Positions 34,220 through 44,700 of a stretch of DNA of 64,000 nucleotides are shown piece by piece. The DNA is from Pseudomaricurvus alkylphenolicus (GTDB lineage: Bacteria > Pseudomonadota > Gammaproteobacteria > Pseudomonadales > Cellvibrionaceae): NCBI RefSeq assembly GCF_011683955.1, contig NZ_JAAQPI010000020.1:1-64000 (forward strand), read 5' to 3'. Within the stretch, counting starts at the first letter, position 1. Each line of letters opens with the position of its first letter. Under the pieces are notes generated by a model. The model was not told the DNA's origin. It did not search any database and saw nothing but the letters and a program-made list of their open reading frames with translations. The position numbers and the translations under genes are program-made.

Positions 34220-34235
34220 AGCATATAGCATGCCA
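34220..34235 (-). promoter_or_regulatory. Sigma-54-type promoter of the haem operon
   Basis: On the minus strand TGGCATGCTATATGCT matches the sigma-54 pattern TGGCAC-N5-TTGCW, with GG and GC exactly 10 bp apart. Two positions differ (T for C, A for T). Transcription would start near 34210 and run straight into the two-hairpin leader. Sigma-54 promoters coupled to NasT-type antitermination are known for nitrate assimilation operons in pseudomonads and Azotobacter. Confidence 0.6.
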
Positions 34236-34375
34236 GACTTAACAGGCCTATGACTTCGAGCCCTGCGGTGAGTGTTGGGAAGGAGAATGTGTTTACGAGG
34301 TGCGCTGACTAGCCTGCAAGCACCAGGCGGGTGCACAGGCTCGAAAGCACAGGAATCCTTGGCTACTATAAAGAA

Positions 34376-37300
34376 ATGGTCAGAAACGTGACTCCCAACC
34401 AATCGATCAAACGCAGCCTGACGTTGCTAATGCTGGTATTGGCCCTGGTACCTGTTTCGCTCGTCTCTGTTTTCAGCTATCAGCAAGCTGCACGCAGCCT
34501 CAAACAGCAGGTGGCCCAGGAACTGGTACAATCTTCCAGCATGGCCGGGCATTTTCTCAACGAGTGGTTCGATTCGCGAGGGCGCGAGCTGGACACACTG
34601 GCCCGTTCCCGCTGGAGCACCGCCACCATTGAAACACTGAACAGCGACTTCGCCGAAAGCGGGCTCACACTGGATAAATACATCGGCAGCACACGCTGGC
34701 GCCATACCGTGGAACCTTTTCAGCAGGTTCTGCAGGAAATCATGGAACGATACCCCAGCAGCTACGACCTGTTCCTGATTGATCGCAAGGGCAACATCCT
34801 ACTGACGGTGACCGAAGAGAGCGATCTCGGCACCAACCTGATTACAGGGCCCTACGCTGATTCTCGCTTTGCCGGTGCCCTAAAAAAGACGCTGGCAAAG
34901 GAAACCCTGGTATTCTCCGATTTGGAACATTACGCCCCTTCCAATAACATCATTGCTGGCTTCATGACCGCTCCAATCCGCGACAACAAGGGCGCAGTGT
35001 CCGGGGTAATGGCGATGCAGGTGAAGCTCGATCAGATCATGGACGTAGTGCGCGCCAGCCAATACAGTCAGCAAGAGCGCTATTTGGTCGGTACAGATGG
35101 ACTACTGCGCAGCCACCTCAGCAGCGAACCGGACACTGCGCTAAGAGTTAGGGTTGATTTGGACCGGTGGCACCAGGAGCCAGCCACCGAGCGGGGAATT
35201 CAAGCCAATGTTGGCTTTTACAAAAACGATAACGGGCTGAACGTTATCGGCGCCCATCGGCAGCTGGATATTTTGGACATTCCCTGGATTCTCGTCAGTG
35301 AAACCGCCACACGCGATGCATTGGCCCCCGCCCGGGATATCGCCACGATTACCGCCCTGTTGCTACTGTTGACTTCCCTGGTTGCGGTAGTCCTGATTCA
35401 GATACTGGCCAACCGAATCACCGCCCCCCTGATCCGGCTGTCACGCGCTGCCAGTGACGCTGCCAAGGGCGTGCCGATGAAACCCGTCGTCGTCGACAGC
35501 CACAACGAATTGGGGCATCTCGCCCACGCATTCAACCAAATGGTGACTGCGAGAAGACGCCATGAGGAAAATCTCGCAGCCTCCAGCCAATACATTGAAA
35601 GCCTGCTGAGAGCCGCCACCGGGTTTTCAATCATCGCCACTGACTGCGATGGCTTGATCACAAGTTTTAACAGCGGTTCTGAACAAATGCTGGGTTATCG
35701 GGCTGACGAGATGATCGGGCGTCTTACGCCCGCTGTGATTCACTGCGCCGACGAAATAGAACAGAGAAGCCGCGAACTGAGCCGCGAACTGCAACGACCC
35801 ATCAGCGGCTTTTCTGTTTTTACGGCCATCGCCGAACGAGACAGCGCGGAAACTCGCGAGTGGACCTATATCGCCAAGGGAGGGCGCCGCATACCGGTAA
35901 CCCTCTCGGTGACCGTTACACGAGACAGCAATCAACAGATCACCGGGTATCTGGGCATTGCCCAGGATATCTCCGAACAGAAGCTGGCGGAGAACGCACT
36001 GGCGGAGAGCAAGCGACAACTGCAGTTGATTATTGAAAGTACAGGCGTGGGAATCTGGGACTGGAATCTGGTTCGCAACAGCATTTCCTTTGATCAGCGT
36101 GCCGCAGAAACACTCGGCTACCAACGCCTTGAACTGGAAGAACTCCCCGACGGCCAACAGCTCAAGTTTTTGCATCCCCGTGATCGCAAACGCGCCAGGA
36201 AGCGACTAGATCACCACTGGCAAGGTAAAACAGATCGCTTTGAGGCGGAAATACGGGTGAGGCATGCCAAAGGCCATTGGCAGTGGGTTCTATTGACCGG
36301 CAAGGTCGTGGAGCATCGCCCCGATGGTACGGCCCGGCGAATGGTTGGCACGATACTGGATATCGACAAGCGTAAGCAAGCCGAGGCGGAAATCACCAAT
36401 CTGTCAAAAATCGCCAGCCAGACCAGTAACGGAGCCATCATTACCAACGCCGCAGGAGAGGTGGAATGGATCAATGACGGGTTTACCCGAATCACCGGGT
36501 ATTCCCTGGAAGAAATGAAGGGGCGTTCGCCGGGCTCCGTTTTACAGGGGGAAGAGACTGACCCGGCGACGGTCAGCGAAATACGGAATGCCCTGGCTCA
36601 GAAGCAGCCCTTCGATGTGGAGATCCTCAATTACCGTAAGAACGGCGAGAGTTACTGGATCGCGGTCAGCTGTAACCCGCTGCACGATGAAGAGGGTCGC
36701 TTGCAGGGTTTTATGGGTATTGAGACCGACATCACTGAACGCAAGCGTAACCAGATCGCCCATCAAAATGCCCTGCGCTACAACCAGGTACTGGCGGAGC
36801 TGACGATTCACCCCAAAATCATGGCGGGCAAGCTGCAGGAAGCGCAAAGCTACCTGACTGAGCAGATGTCCTATGCACTGCAAGTCACTCGCGCCAGCAT
36901 CTGGCTGTTTGCCGAGGACACACTCAGCATTCACTGCTTGGATCTGTATGATGCCCGCACCAATCTCCACTCCAGTGGAGAACGGCTACTGCGTGCTGAT
37001 TACCCAAGCTATTTCGACGCCCTGTTGCGACAGTCACTGATAACGGCTGACGACGCGCGCACCGATCCGGATACCCGCGAATTTAGAGAGACCTACCTCG
37101 ATCCCTTTGGCATCACATCCATGCTGGATGCGATAATCGTCGGTGGCGAGGGTGTTGTTGGCATGGTGTGTTTCGAGCACATTGGCCCGCAACGCGATTG
37201 GAGTTCGGCAGAAGGCAACTTTGCCGGTGCTGTCGCCACAATGATCGGCGGCATCTACTCCAATGAACAACGTCGGGTGGCAGAGGAGGCCCTGATTGCA

Positions 37301-39340
37301 GCGAAAGAAGCCGCTGAAAGTGCCGCTCTGGCCAAAAGTGAATTCTTGGCCATGATGAGCCACGAAATTCGCACCCCTATGAACGGTGTGATCGGCATGC
37401 TGAATTTGTTGCAGCGAACTGAACTCGATGGCGAACAAAGCCGACAGTTGGAAATTGCACAATCCAGCGCTCGTTCACTGCTGTTTTTGATTAATGACAT
37501 TCTGGACTTTTCCAAAATCGATGCTGGCAAAATGGATATGGAATACATCGATTTTGACCTCAGCCACAGTCTGGAGGAATTCGCGGAGGCCATGGCGTTC
37601 AAGGCGCATCAGAAAGGCCTGGAGCTGGTACTGGATGTGACCGATATTACCGAGCCCTGGGTGACAGGCGATCCTGGCAGGATCCGGCAGATTTTCACCA
37701 ATCTCGTCAGCAATTCGCTCAAGTTCACCGAACAGGGTGAGATTGTTATTAGGGCCACACTCAGACACGAGGATGATTGCAGCCACCTGGTCGCCAGCGT
37801 CACCGATACCGGCATTGGTATTCCCAAGGAAAAACAGGCCTCGCTGTTTGAGTCTTTCACCCAGGTGGATGCCTCTACCACTCGCCGCTACGGTGGTACC
37901 GGATTGGGCCTGGCTATTACTAAAAAGCTGTGTCAAATGATGGGGGGCGATGTCAATGTGAGCAGTGGTGACGGTGAGGGCAGCCGCTTCAGTGTGCATC
38001 TACCTCTGCGGCGATGCCCTCAACATCACTTGAGCGTCCCGGACATCAGTCTGGAGGGCCTGCGGGTGCTCATTGTCGATGACAATGCCACCAACCGGGA
38101 AATTTTGCGGGCTCAACTGCAACAGTTTCGGGCGCGGGTTTTTGAAGCCGCCAGTGGCAAAGAGGCGTTGGAGTTTTGCCTACGCCGGGAAAGCCCGCCT
38201 GTGGATATCGCCATACTGGATATGCAAATGCCCGGTATGGACGGGGAGCAATTGGGTGAAAAACTCAAAGCCGACCCCCACACTCACTCGGTGCGCCTGA
38301 TCATGATGACCTCCATGGCCAAACGTCACGATGCCGAGCACCTGGCTGAACTGGGGTTCAGCGCTTACTGCACAAAACCTACCACAACCCGCGATCTGCA
38401 CGATGCGCTGGCCGTTGTCATGGAAGACGGCAAAGTGATGCACAGTGCCCACCCGCTGGTTACCCACGATTTTCTGGTCAGCCTCGATCATCCTGACGAC
38501 ACCGAGATCAACCGCACCATCCATTGGCCGGAGCACTGCCGCCTGTTGTTGGTGGAAGACAACCCTGTTAATCAGGAAGTGGCAACCATGATGCTGGCCG
38601 ATCTCGGTCTGCAGATTGACCTCGCCACCAATGGCCTGGAAGCCATACAAGCGTTACACGGCTCTTCCACGGCCAATCCTTTTACATTGATTTTTATGGA
38701 TTGCCAGATGCCGGAGATGGATGGCTACGAAGCGAGCCGTCAGATCCGAGCCGGTGCGAGCGGCGAACGCTACTTGAAAGTCCCCATCGTGGCGATGACG
38801 GCCAACGCCATGAAGGGGGATCGGGAAAAGTGCCTGGCCTCGGGCATGAATGATTATCTCAGCAAACCCATTGACACTGAAGAACTCTACACCTGCCTGC
38901 ATCGATGGCTGATTGGTCCCGGGCGCAGAGAAGAACAGCTTCGCAGCGCTAATGAACAAGCGAAATCAAAGGAGAAAACCGATAGCCAGAAACCACTGTG
39001 GAATCGCGAACTGGCGCTGAAACGTGTCAATGGCAAACCGGAACGACTGCAGCATCTGACCCAATTGTTTCTGAAAGATATGCCCGCCCGGCGACAACAA
39101 TTGCTGGAAGCCCAGGGCGCGCAACATTTGGAAGAAGTGAAATCGCTGGCGCATATCGTCAAGGGTGTATCCGGTAATCTGGCACTGGAACGTTTGCAGG
39201 ACAGCTCCGCCGCCGTTGAATCAGCAGCACTGGCGTTATTGACGGAGGGCAAGCCGCTGCCCGGTGAACACCCGCTGTGGCTGGAGTTTCTTGAAAGCTT
39301 CAATGAAACGCTCGAACTTTTGGCGGAGGAAGACGACTAA
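34376..39340 (+). CDS. Large hybrid sensor histidine kinase
   Basis: A 1654-residue multidomain kinase. In order: membrane helix (about 12-32), periplasmic double-Cache sensor, second helix near 325, HAMP ([20 protein letters not shown]), three PAS/PAC domains (about 390-790), a GAF domain (about 800-950), HisKA with [10 protein letters not shown] (His near 996), an HATPase with [13 protein letters not shown], two receiver domains ([10 protein letters not shown] and [10 protein letters not shown]) and an HPt domain ([12 protein letters not shown]). It is a phosphorelay kinase with its output regulator elsewhere. The Cache domain should bind a small extracellular ligand. The ATG at 34376 is preferred to a GTG at 34331, but neither has a strong ribosome-binding site. 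It is divergent from the haem operon. Confidence 0.93.
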   Translation: MVRNVTPNQSIKRSLTLLMLVLALVPVSLVSVFSYQQAARSLKQQVAQELVQSSSMAGHFLNEWFDSRGRELDTLARSRWSTATIETLNSDFAESGLTLDKYIGSTRWRHTVEPFQQVLQEIMERYPSSYDLFLIDRKGNILLTVTEESDLGTNLITGPYADSRFAGALKKTLAKETLVFSDLEHYAPSNNIIAGFMTAPIRDNKGAVSGVMAMQVKLDQIMDVVRASQYSQQERYLVGTDGLLRSHLSSEPDTALRVRVDLDRWHQEPATERGIQANVGFYKNDNGLNVIGAHRQLDILDIPWILVSETATRDALAPARDIATITALLLLLTSLVAVVLIQILANRITAPLIRLSRAASDAAKGVPMKPVVVDSHNELGHLAHAFNQMVTARRRHEENLAASSQYIESLLRAATGFSIIATDCDGLITSFNSGSEQMLGYRADEMIGRLTPAVIHCADEIEQRSRELSRELQRPISGFSVFTAIAERDSAETREWTYIAKGGRRIPVTLSVTVTRDSNQQITGYLGIAQDISEQKLAENALAESKRQLQLIIESTGVGIWDWNLVRNSISFDQRAAETLGYQRLELEELPDGQQLKFLHPRDRKRARKRLDHHWQGKTDRFEAEIRVRHAKGHWQWVLLTGKVVEHRPDGTARRMVGTILDIDKRKQAEAEITNLSKIASQTSNGAIITNAAGEVEWINDGFTRITGYSLEEMKGRSPGSVLQGEETDPATVSEIRNALAQKQPFDVEILNYRKNGESYWIAVSCNPLHDEEGRLQGFMGIETDITERKRNQIAHQNALRYNQVLAELTIHPKIMAGKLQEAQSYLTEQMSYALQVTRASIWLFAEDTLSIHCLDLYDARTNLHSSGERLLRADYPSYFDALLRQSLITADDARTDPDTREFRETYLDPFGITSMLDAIIVGGEGVVGMVCFEHIGPQRDWSSAEGNFAGAVATMIGGIYSNEQRRVAEEALIAAKEAAESAALAKSEFLAMMSHEIRTPMNGVIGMLNLLQRTELDGEQSRQLEIAQSSARSLLFLINDILDFSKIDAGKMDMEYIDFDLSHSLEEFAEAMAFKAHQKGLELVLDVTDITEPWVTGDPGRIRQIFTNLVSNSLKFTEQGEIVIRATLRHEDDCSHLVASVTDTGIGIPKEKQASLFESFTQVDASTTRRYGGTGLGLAITKKLCQMMGGDVNVSSGDGEGSRFSVHLPLRRCPQHHLSVPDISLEGLRVLIVDDNATNREILRAQLQQFRARVFEAASGKEALEFCLRRESPPVDIAILDMQMPGMDGEQLGEKLKADPHTHSVRLIMMTSMAKRHDAEHLAELGFSAYCTKPTTTRDLHDALAVVMEDGKVMHSAHPLVTHDFLVSLDHPDDTEINRTIHWPEHCRLLLVEDNPVNQEVATMMLADLGLQIDLATNGLEAIQALHGSSTANPFTLIFMDCQMPEMDGYEASRQIRAGASGERYLKVPIVAMTANAMKGDREKCLASGMNDYLSKPIDTEELYTCLHRWLIGPGRREEQLRSANEQAKSKEKTDSQKPLWNRELALKRVNGKPERLQHLTQLFLKDMPARRQQLLEAQGAQHLEEVKSLAHIVKGVSGNLALERLQDSSAAVESAALALLTEGKPLPGEHPLWLEFLESFNETLELLAEEDD

Positions 39341-39534
39341 ACTGCCACTATGTGAATTAATCGTGACAACCACAGCCTCCCGGTCTGTCGACCACAACCT
39401 TTTGCTATAGTTCTGAGATAGAAGTTCAGAGAAAACAGTTCAAGCGTAACGCTCGACAACCCGGAGAAGGGCCAATCAACAACTCAATTTTTTTCCGGCA
39501 ACTCAATATACTTGAGGAACACAGCTCCCCGCAC

Positions 39535-40482
39535 GTGCGCGTGCACCGAATTGCCAGTGTTGACTACCAGAGCAGCACTTACCCCATTTACGCGCTCTCC
39601 CTTGGCAGTGACTCAAGTGATGTTCCTTGCCTCGCGTTTATCGCCGGCATTCACGGCCTGGAGCGAATTGGCAGTGAGGTGGTGCTGGCCTTTCTGGACA
39701 CACTGATACAACGACTCGAGTGGGACCAGTCCTTAATCAGCGGATTGGAACAGCTGCGATTGCTGTTTATTCCGGTGGCCAATCCGGTTGGCAGCCTCAA
39801 TAGCACCCGCAGCAATGGCAACCATGTTGACCTTATGCGCAACGCGCCGCTGGATGCCGAAAGCCGACCTGCCTTTTTGGTCGGCGGCCACCGGCTCCAT
39901 CCGAGGATACCCTGGTATCGGGGCCCCGAGGGAGCCCCAATGGAAATCGAAAGCCAAGCCGTTTGCGACTTTGTCCGACGCGAGCTGCTGCCGGCCCCGT
40001 TCAGTATACTGCTGGATTGCCATTCGGGATTTGGATTTGATGATCGCATTTGGTTTCCCTTTGCCTACAGCCGTCGGCCAATTGACCATCTGAGTGAAGT
40101 GTTTGCCCTCAAACGCCTGCTCAATCAGACCTACCCCCATTTACACTACCTGTTCGAACCCCAATCGCTTCAGTACACTACCCACGGTGATCTTTGGGAT
40201 TATCTCTATCTGGAATCGCTGCAAAGAGACACCGTCTTTCTGCCGCTGACTCTGGAAATGGGGTCCTGGCGCTGGGTAAAGAAAAATCCCCGTCAATTGG
40301 CGTCGGTCAGCGGGTTGTTTAATCCGATCATTCCACACCGTTTACGCCGTGTACTGCGTCAACATATCGTGATGATGGAGTTTCTGATACGAGCCTGCCG
40401 CGCCTGGCAGCAATGGTGTCCCCAACCCACACAACGCGTTTTCCTGCAACGCGAAGCCCTTCGTCACTGGTACAACACCTAG
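39535..40482 (+). CDS. M14-type zinc carboxypeptidase/deacylase family protein
   Basis: A protein of at least 315 residues with the succinylglutamate desuccinylase/aspartoacylase-like or DUF2817 fold. The zinc ligands HGLE (HxxE, near residue 40) and DCHSG (near 162) are clear. Such enzymes hydrolyse amide bonds at a carboxyl-terminal residue; the substrate here is unknown. The given start is GTG with no good ribosome-binding site. The frame stays open upstream to 39367 without ATG, GTG or TTG, and its last 15-20 codons read like the family's N-terminal helix, so the real start may be a rare codon such as ATC at 39475, eight bases after GGAG. Confidence 0.82.
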   Translation: MRVHRIASVDYQSSTYPIYALSLGSDSSDVPCLAFIAGIHGLERIGSEVVLAFLDTLIQRLEWDQSLISGLEQLRLLFIPVANPVGSLNSTRSNGNHVDLMRNAPLDAESRPAFLVGGHRLHPRIPWYRGPEGAPMEIESQAVCDFVRRELLPAPFSILLDCHSGFGFDDRIWFPFAYSRRPIDHLSEVFALKRLLNQTYPHLHYLFEPQSLQYTTHGDLWDYLYLESLQRDTVFLPLTLEMGSWRWVKKNPRQLASVSGLFNPIIPHRLRRVLRQHIVMMEFLIRACRAWQQWCPQPTQRVFLQREALRHWYNT

Positions 40483-40556
40483 TCAATGCACCGAGAGCCT
40501 GTTAGATTGCCCCCAACGCTGTGCCAGCAGAGCTGATTGAATAACAGGAATTCGTC

Positions 40557-41762
40557 ATGAAAAAAATGGGACCGGGTTTACTGGTGATGGCCGCCTTTAT
40601 TGGCCCTGGCACCGTGACCACTGCCAGCAGCGCCGGCGCCAATTTTGGCTTCGCCCTGCTGTGGGCGTTATTGTTTGCGGTGATGGCGACACTGGTTTTG
40701 CAAGAGATGTCAGCCCGCCTGGGGCTGGTCAGCGGGCAAGGCCTGGCCGAAGCCTTACGCACCAGCTTCCGCAATCCGTTTTTCAGTCGCCTGTCGATCA
40801 TCCTGGTGGTGGCCGCCATCGGCTTTGGCAACGCTGCCTACGAATCAGGGAATATTTCCGGTGCTTCACTGGCCCTGCAGGGCGTGACCGATATCCCGCG
40901 CGGCATATGGGCTGTGGTGGTGGCGTTGATTGCCGGTTCGCTGCTGGCGTCCGGTCGCTATCAGGTAGTGGAGAGTGCGCTGGTTGCCCTTGTGGCGGTG
41001 ATGAGCGTTGTCTTTGTTGTCACCATGATGCTGGTAAAACCGGATCTGGGCGACCTCTTCAGTGGTTTATTGCGCCCCAGCCTCCCCGACGGTTCCGCTT
41101 TGACGATTATGGCTCTGATAGGCACGACGGTGGTGCCCTACAACCTGTTTCTTCACGCCAGCTCGGTGCGACAAAAGTGGTCCGAGAATGTCCCTCTGGA
41201 GACGGCACTGAAAGAATCCCGCCAGGATACAAGGTTTGCCATTTCTCTCGGCGGTCTGATCACTCTGGCGATTGTATCTACTGCTGCCGCTGCGTTTTTC
41301 GGTACCGGCGTTGCCTTTTCTGCCTCAAGCCTGTCAATTCAGTTGCAACCGCTATTGGGTGACTATGCAGGTTGGTTCTTTGCCAGTGGGCTTTTTGCTG
41401 CAGGGCTCACCAGTGCGGTCACTTCACCTCTGGCCGCAGCCTACGCCGTATGCGGTGCTTTAGGATGGCCCGTGGATATGACGGAACGACGCTTTAAAGC
41501 GATATGGATCGCGGTTTTGACGGCGGGCGCAGTCGTGGCTGCGCTGGGAGCGCGCCCTATTGCTGCCATCATGTTCGCCCAGGCCAGTAATGGGTTTTTA
41601 CTCCCCTTGGTGGCCGTCTTTTTACTAGTGGTTATGAACCGCAGGGATTTATTGGGGCAATACTGCAACACCTGGCGAAGCAACCTGCTCGGTGGGCTGG
41701 TTATTGCGATTGTGCTGATGCTCAGTGGAGTAAAGCTGGCGCAGGTGGTCGGCCTGGTTTAG
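40557..41762 (+). CDS. Nramp-family transporter with altered metal site
   Basis: A 401-residue membrane protein with about eleven helices and clear Nramp homology. In helix 1 the metal-binding DPGN is replaced by GPGT (FIGPGTVTTASSAGANFGFA), and in helix 6 the usual MPH reads VPY (TTVVPYNLFLHASS). The aspartate and methionine that bind manganese or iron are thus missing. Family knowledge: Nramp proteins lacking these residues move other ions or act differently. So this should not be called MntH. AGGAA lies seven bases before the ATG. Its stop overlaps the stop of the opposite-strand kinase gene by 4 bp. Confidence 0.85.
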   Translation: MKKMGPGLLVMAAFIGPGTVTTASSAGANFGFALLWALLFAVMATLVLQEMSARLGLVSGQGLAEALRTSFRNPFFSRLSIILVVAAIGFGNAAYESGNISGASLALQGVTDIPRGIWAVVVALIAGSLLASGRYQVVESALVALVAVMSVVFVVTMMLVKPDLGDLFSGLLRPSLPDGSALTIMALIGTTVVPYNLFLHASSVRQKWSENVPLETALKESRQDTRFAISLGGLITLAIVSTAAAAFFGTGVAFSASSLSIQLQPLLGDYAGWFFASGLFAAGLTSAVTSPLAAAYAVCGALGWPVDMTERRFKAIWIAVLTAGAVVAALGARPIAAIMFAQASNGFLLPLVAVFLLVVMNRRDLLGQYCNTWRSNLLGGLVIAIVLMLSGVKLAQVVGLV

Positions 41763-44700
41763 GCGGAAGTCTGCGCCAGGTAATCCCGCAACTCGGTTTC
41801 CAGCTCACAGTATTGTTTGCGCAGTTGAAAGGTCAGCGTATCGAGCTGGTCGGCACTGCACTTGCGACCGGAGATTTCCACCGCGGAAATAACTTCAGTA
41901 AAGGCATCGGCACCCAGGTTGGCAGCAACACCTTTAATACCATGAGCCAGCTTTGAAATTTCTCCATAATTGCGCTCGGCCATTTTTGCCTGCAGCTGCA
42001 CCATGCGCGCAGGGATATCATCGACAAACATAGACACCAGATGCCGCAGCCGCTCTTCTTTGCCTCGCACACGCTTAAAGACGGCATCGCGATCCCACAC
42101 CAATTTGATGACCTCGGATCTGACAGTTTCTGGCTCATTCTCATTGAGGCCATCACTGAGCCACTGCATCAACTTGAGTTCCAATTCATCGGCATCGACG
42201 GGTTTGGCAAGGTAATCACTCATCCCGCACGCCAGGCAGCGTTCCCTGTCTCCCTTCATCGCATTCGCCGTCATGGCAATAATCGGCACTGAACAATAGC
42301 TTTCACCCGCTTCCCCTCGTCTGATTCGACGGGTGGCTTCGTAGCCATCCATGTCGGGCATCTGACAATCCATCAATACAAGATCATAGGGTGCCAATTG
42401 ACGAGCCTGTTTTAGGGCATCCAGTGCTTCGGTGCCGTTTCCGGCCACATCGCAGCTGAGGTCGAACTCCTCAAGGATACCCAGTGCAACAGTCTGGTTA
42501 ATGGGGTTGTCCTCCACCAACAACAGCCTCGGGCATCCCTGCCAGGGTTTAATAGCCCGTCGCTGCGGCTGATGATGCCGCAGACCACTGAGGTAGTGGC
42601 GAGTAACCAGTGGTTGTGCCTGCTCCATTACTTCCCCGCCGTTGATGACCACCGCCAATGCGTCAAAGAGATCAGAAGTTGTGGCAGGTTTAGGAAAATA
42701 GGCATTAAACCCCTGTTCTGCCAGGCGACGGGCATCTCCTCGCCTGGCCATGGAGGTCATCATGACCAATTTGCAGTCGTCAAAACGGTGATCCGCACGA
42801 ATGACTGCACCGACTTCGAGCCCATCCATCCCGGGCATTTGCATATCCATTAAGATCACATGAAACAAAGGCTCGTCTTTGCTACCCAGCTGCGCCTTCA
42901 TGATGCTCAAAGCCTCTTTGCCGTCCCGCGCCTGTGTAACTCTGGCACCCCAGGATTGCAACTGAGTCGTCAGCACCTCTCGGTTGGTCGCGTTATCATC
43001 TACGACCAGCATAGGTATGTCTTCAATACTCACGGCGGGTAGCAGTGACTGTGTCTGGGCGCTGGCTTCCAGCTCCACCGTAAAGAAAAATCGACTGCCC
43101 CTGCCTACCTCACTTTCAACCCCGATCTTGCCGTTCATCAGCTGGCATAACTGTCGGGTAATCGCCAGCCCCAGTCCGGTGCCACCAAACTTTCTGGTGG
43201 TGGAGGCATCCACTTGAGTGAAAGAATCAAACAATGTATCAATCGCCTCTGCCGGTATTCCAATGCCGGTATCCTCCACTTCGCAGCACAAACTCAGTTT
43301 GCCCTCATGCCCTGTTCTTTGTTTGGCATGCAGCGACACCCGAATCGTTACTTCACCGCGTTCCGTAAATTTAATGGCGTTACCCACAAGATTAGTCAGT
43401 ATCTGGCGTAACCTCCCCGGATCACCTCGGACCATGGTTTGATCGACAGCAGTCACATCGAGTATCAACTCCAGTCCTTTTTCCTGCGCCTTGTGACTGA
43501 TCGCCTCGGCGAACTCACCCAGTTGATGCGTTAGGTTAAAATCGATAACTTCCAGATCCAGTTTGCCTGCTTCGACTTTAGAGAAATCCAGAATATCATT
43601 GATGATGGTCAACAACGATTCAGCGCTGGATCGAGCCAGGGACGCTTGGTGATACTGTTCTTTATTCAAATCACCCCGCATCAGCAATCCCAACATGCCC
43701 AACACGCCATTCATTGGCGTCCGTATTTCATGGCTCATGCTGGCTAAAAACTCAGACTTGTAACGTGCCGCGCTTTCCGCTGCTTCCTTGCTTTCGATCA
43801 GTGCCTGCTCAGCGGATTTTTGTGCGCTGATGTCGTGGATCAAACCAGTAAACACACGCCCTTCGGCAGTGGACACTTCAGATATAGCCAAATGAATCGG
43901 AAATTCCGTGCCATCCTTTTTCCTGGCAACCAGTTCCCTGCCGACTCCAATGATGCCGCTACGACCTGTATTTAAGTATCGGCTGATGTAACCGTCGTGT
44001 TGCTCGCCATGTTCCGCAGGCATCAGACCATTGATTTTCTGGCCAAGAATCTCATCCAAATGGTAACCAAACATTGTCTCCGCCGCGCGATTAAAACTCA
44101 GAATTACGCCATGATCATTGATGGTGATAATGGCGTCCGCAGCGGAATTAACAATTGCCTGCAAATGTTGACTGCTTTCCTGAGACTCCAGCGCCAGTTG
44201 CTTTTGTGTATTCAGTGACGACTGGATGCGAATCAGTAAATTGTGAAAACTCCTGGCCAGCACTCCGATCTCATCCTGGGATTCAATCGGTAAATGTTCC
44301 AATCGACCACTGCTTTCGTAGGTCTGTACGGCGTGTGACATCTGTACCATCGGTTGCACCAGGCGTCGCGAAGCCAACACTGCCAGAGCCAAGGCAACGA
44401 GCGCCAGTGCCACGCCCAGTACCAAGCTGCGGTTACGAAAGGCTGCGAGTTCCGCCGTGACACCATCACCGCGGTGTTGAATCAGTAACAGCAGTGGATA
44501 CTCACTTCCGTAGTGACTCAGGTCAAGACGTTGGAAGTATGAAGCTCGGCCTTCGGCTGATTCCGTTGCCAGATGACTAAACCCTCTGGCATGCACGCTC
44601 GCCTCTACCGCCGCCTGCAGATCCGGAAACTCTTCCTGCATCAAATGACGTCGCCCAAGATCAAACCCGAAACGCTTGTCTGCCTGAGGGTGTACAAGGT

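Noticed and set aside
34106-34235. Cyclic-di-GMP or molybdenum-cofactor riboswitch in the leader
   Set aside because: The conserved core bases of those classes are not present; the hexaloop and terminator layout fits the ANTAR type better.
40557-41762. Calling the Nramp-family gene mntH
   Set aside because: The manganese-binding residues of helices 1 and 6 are replaced.
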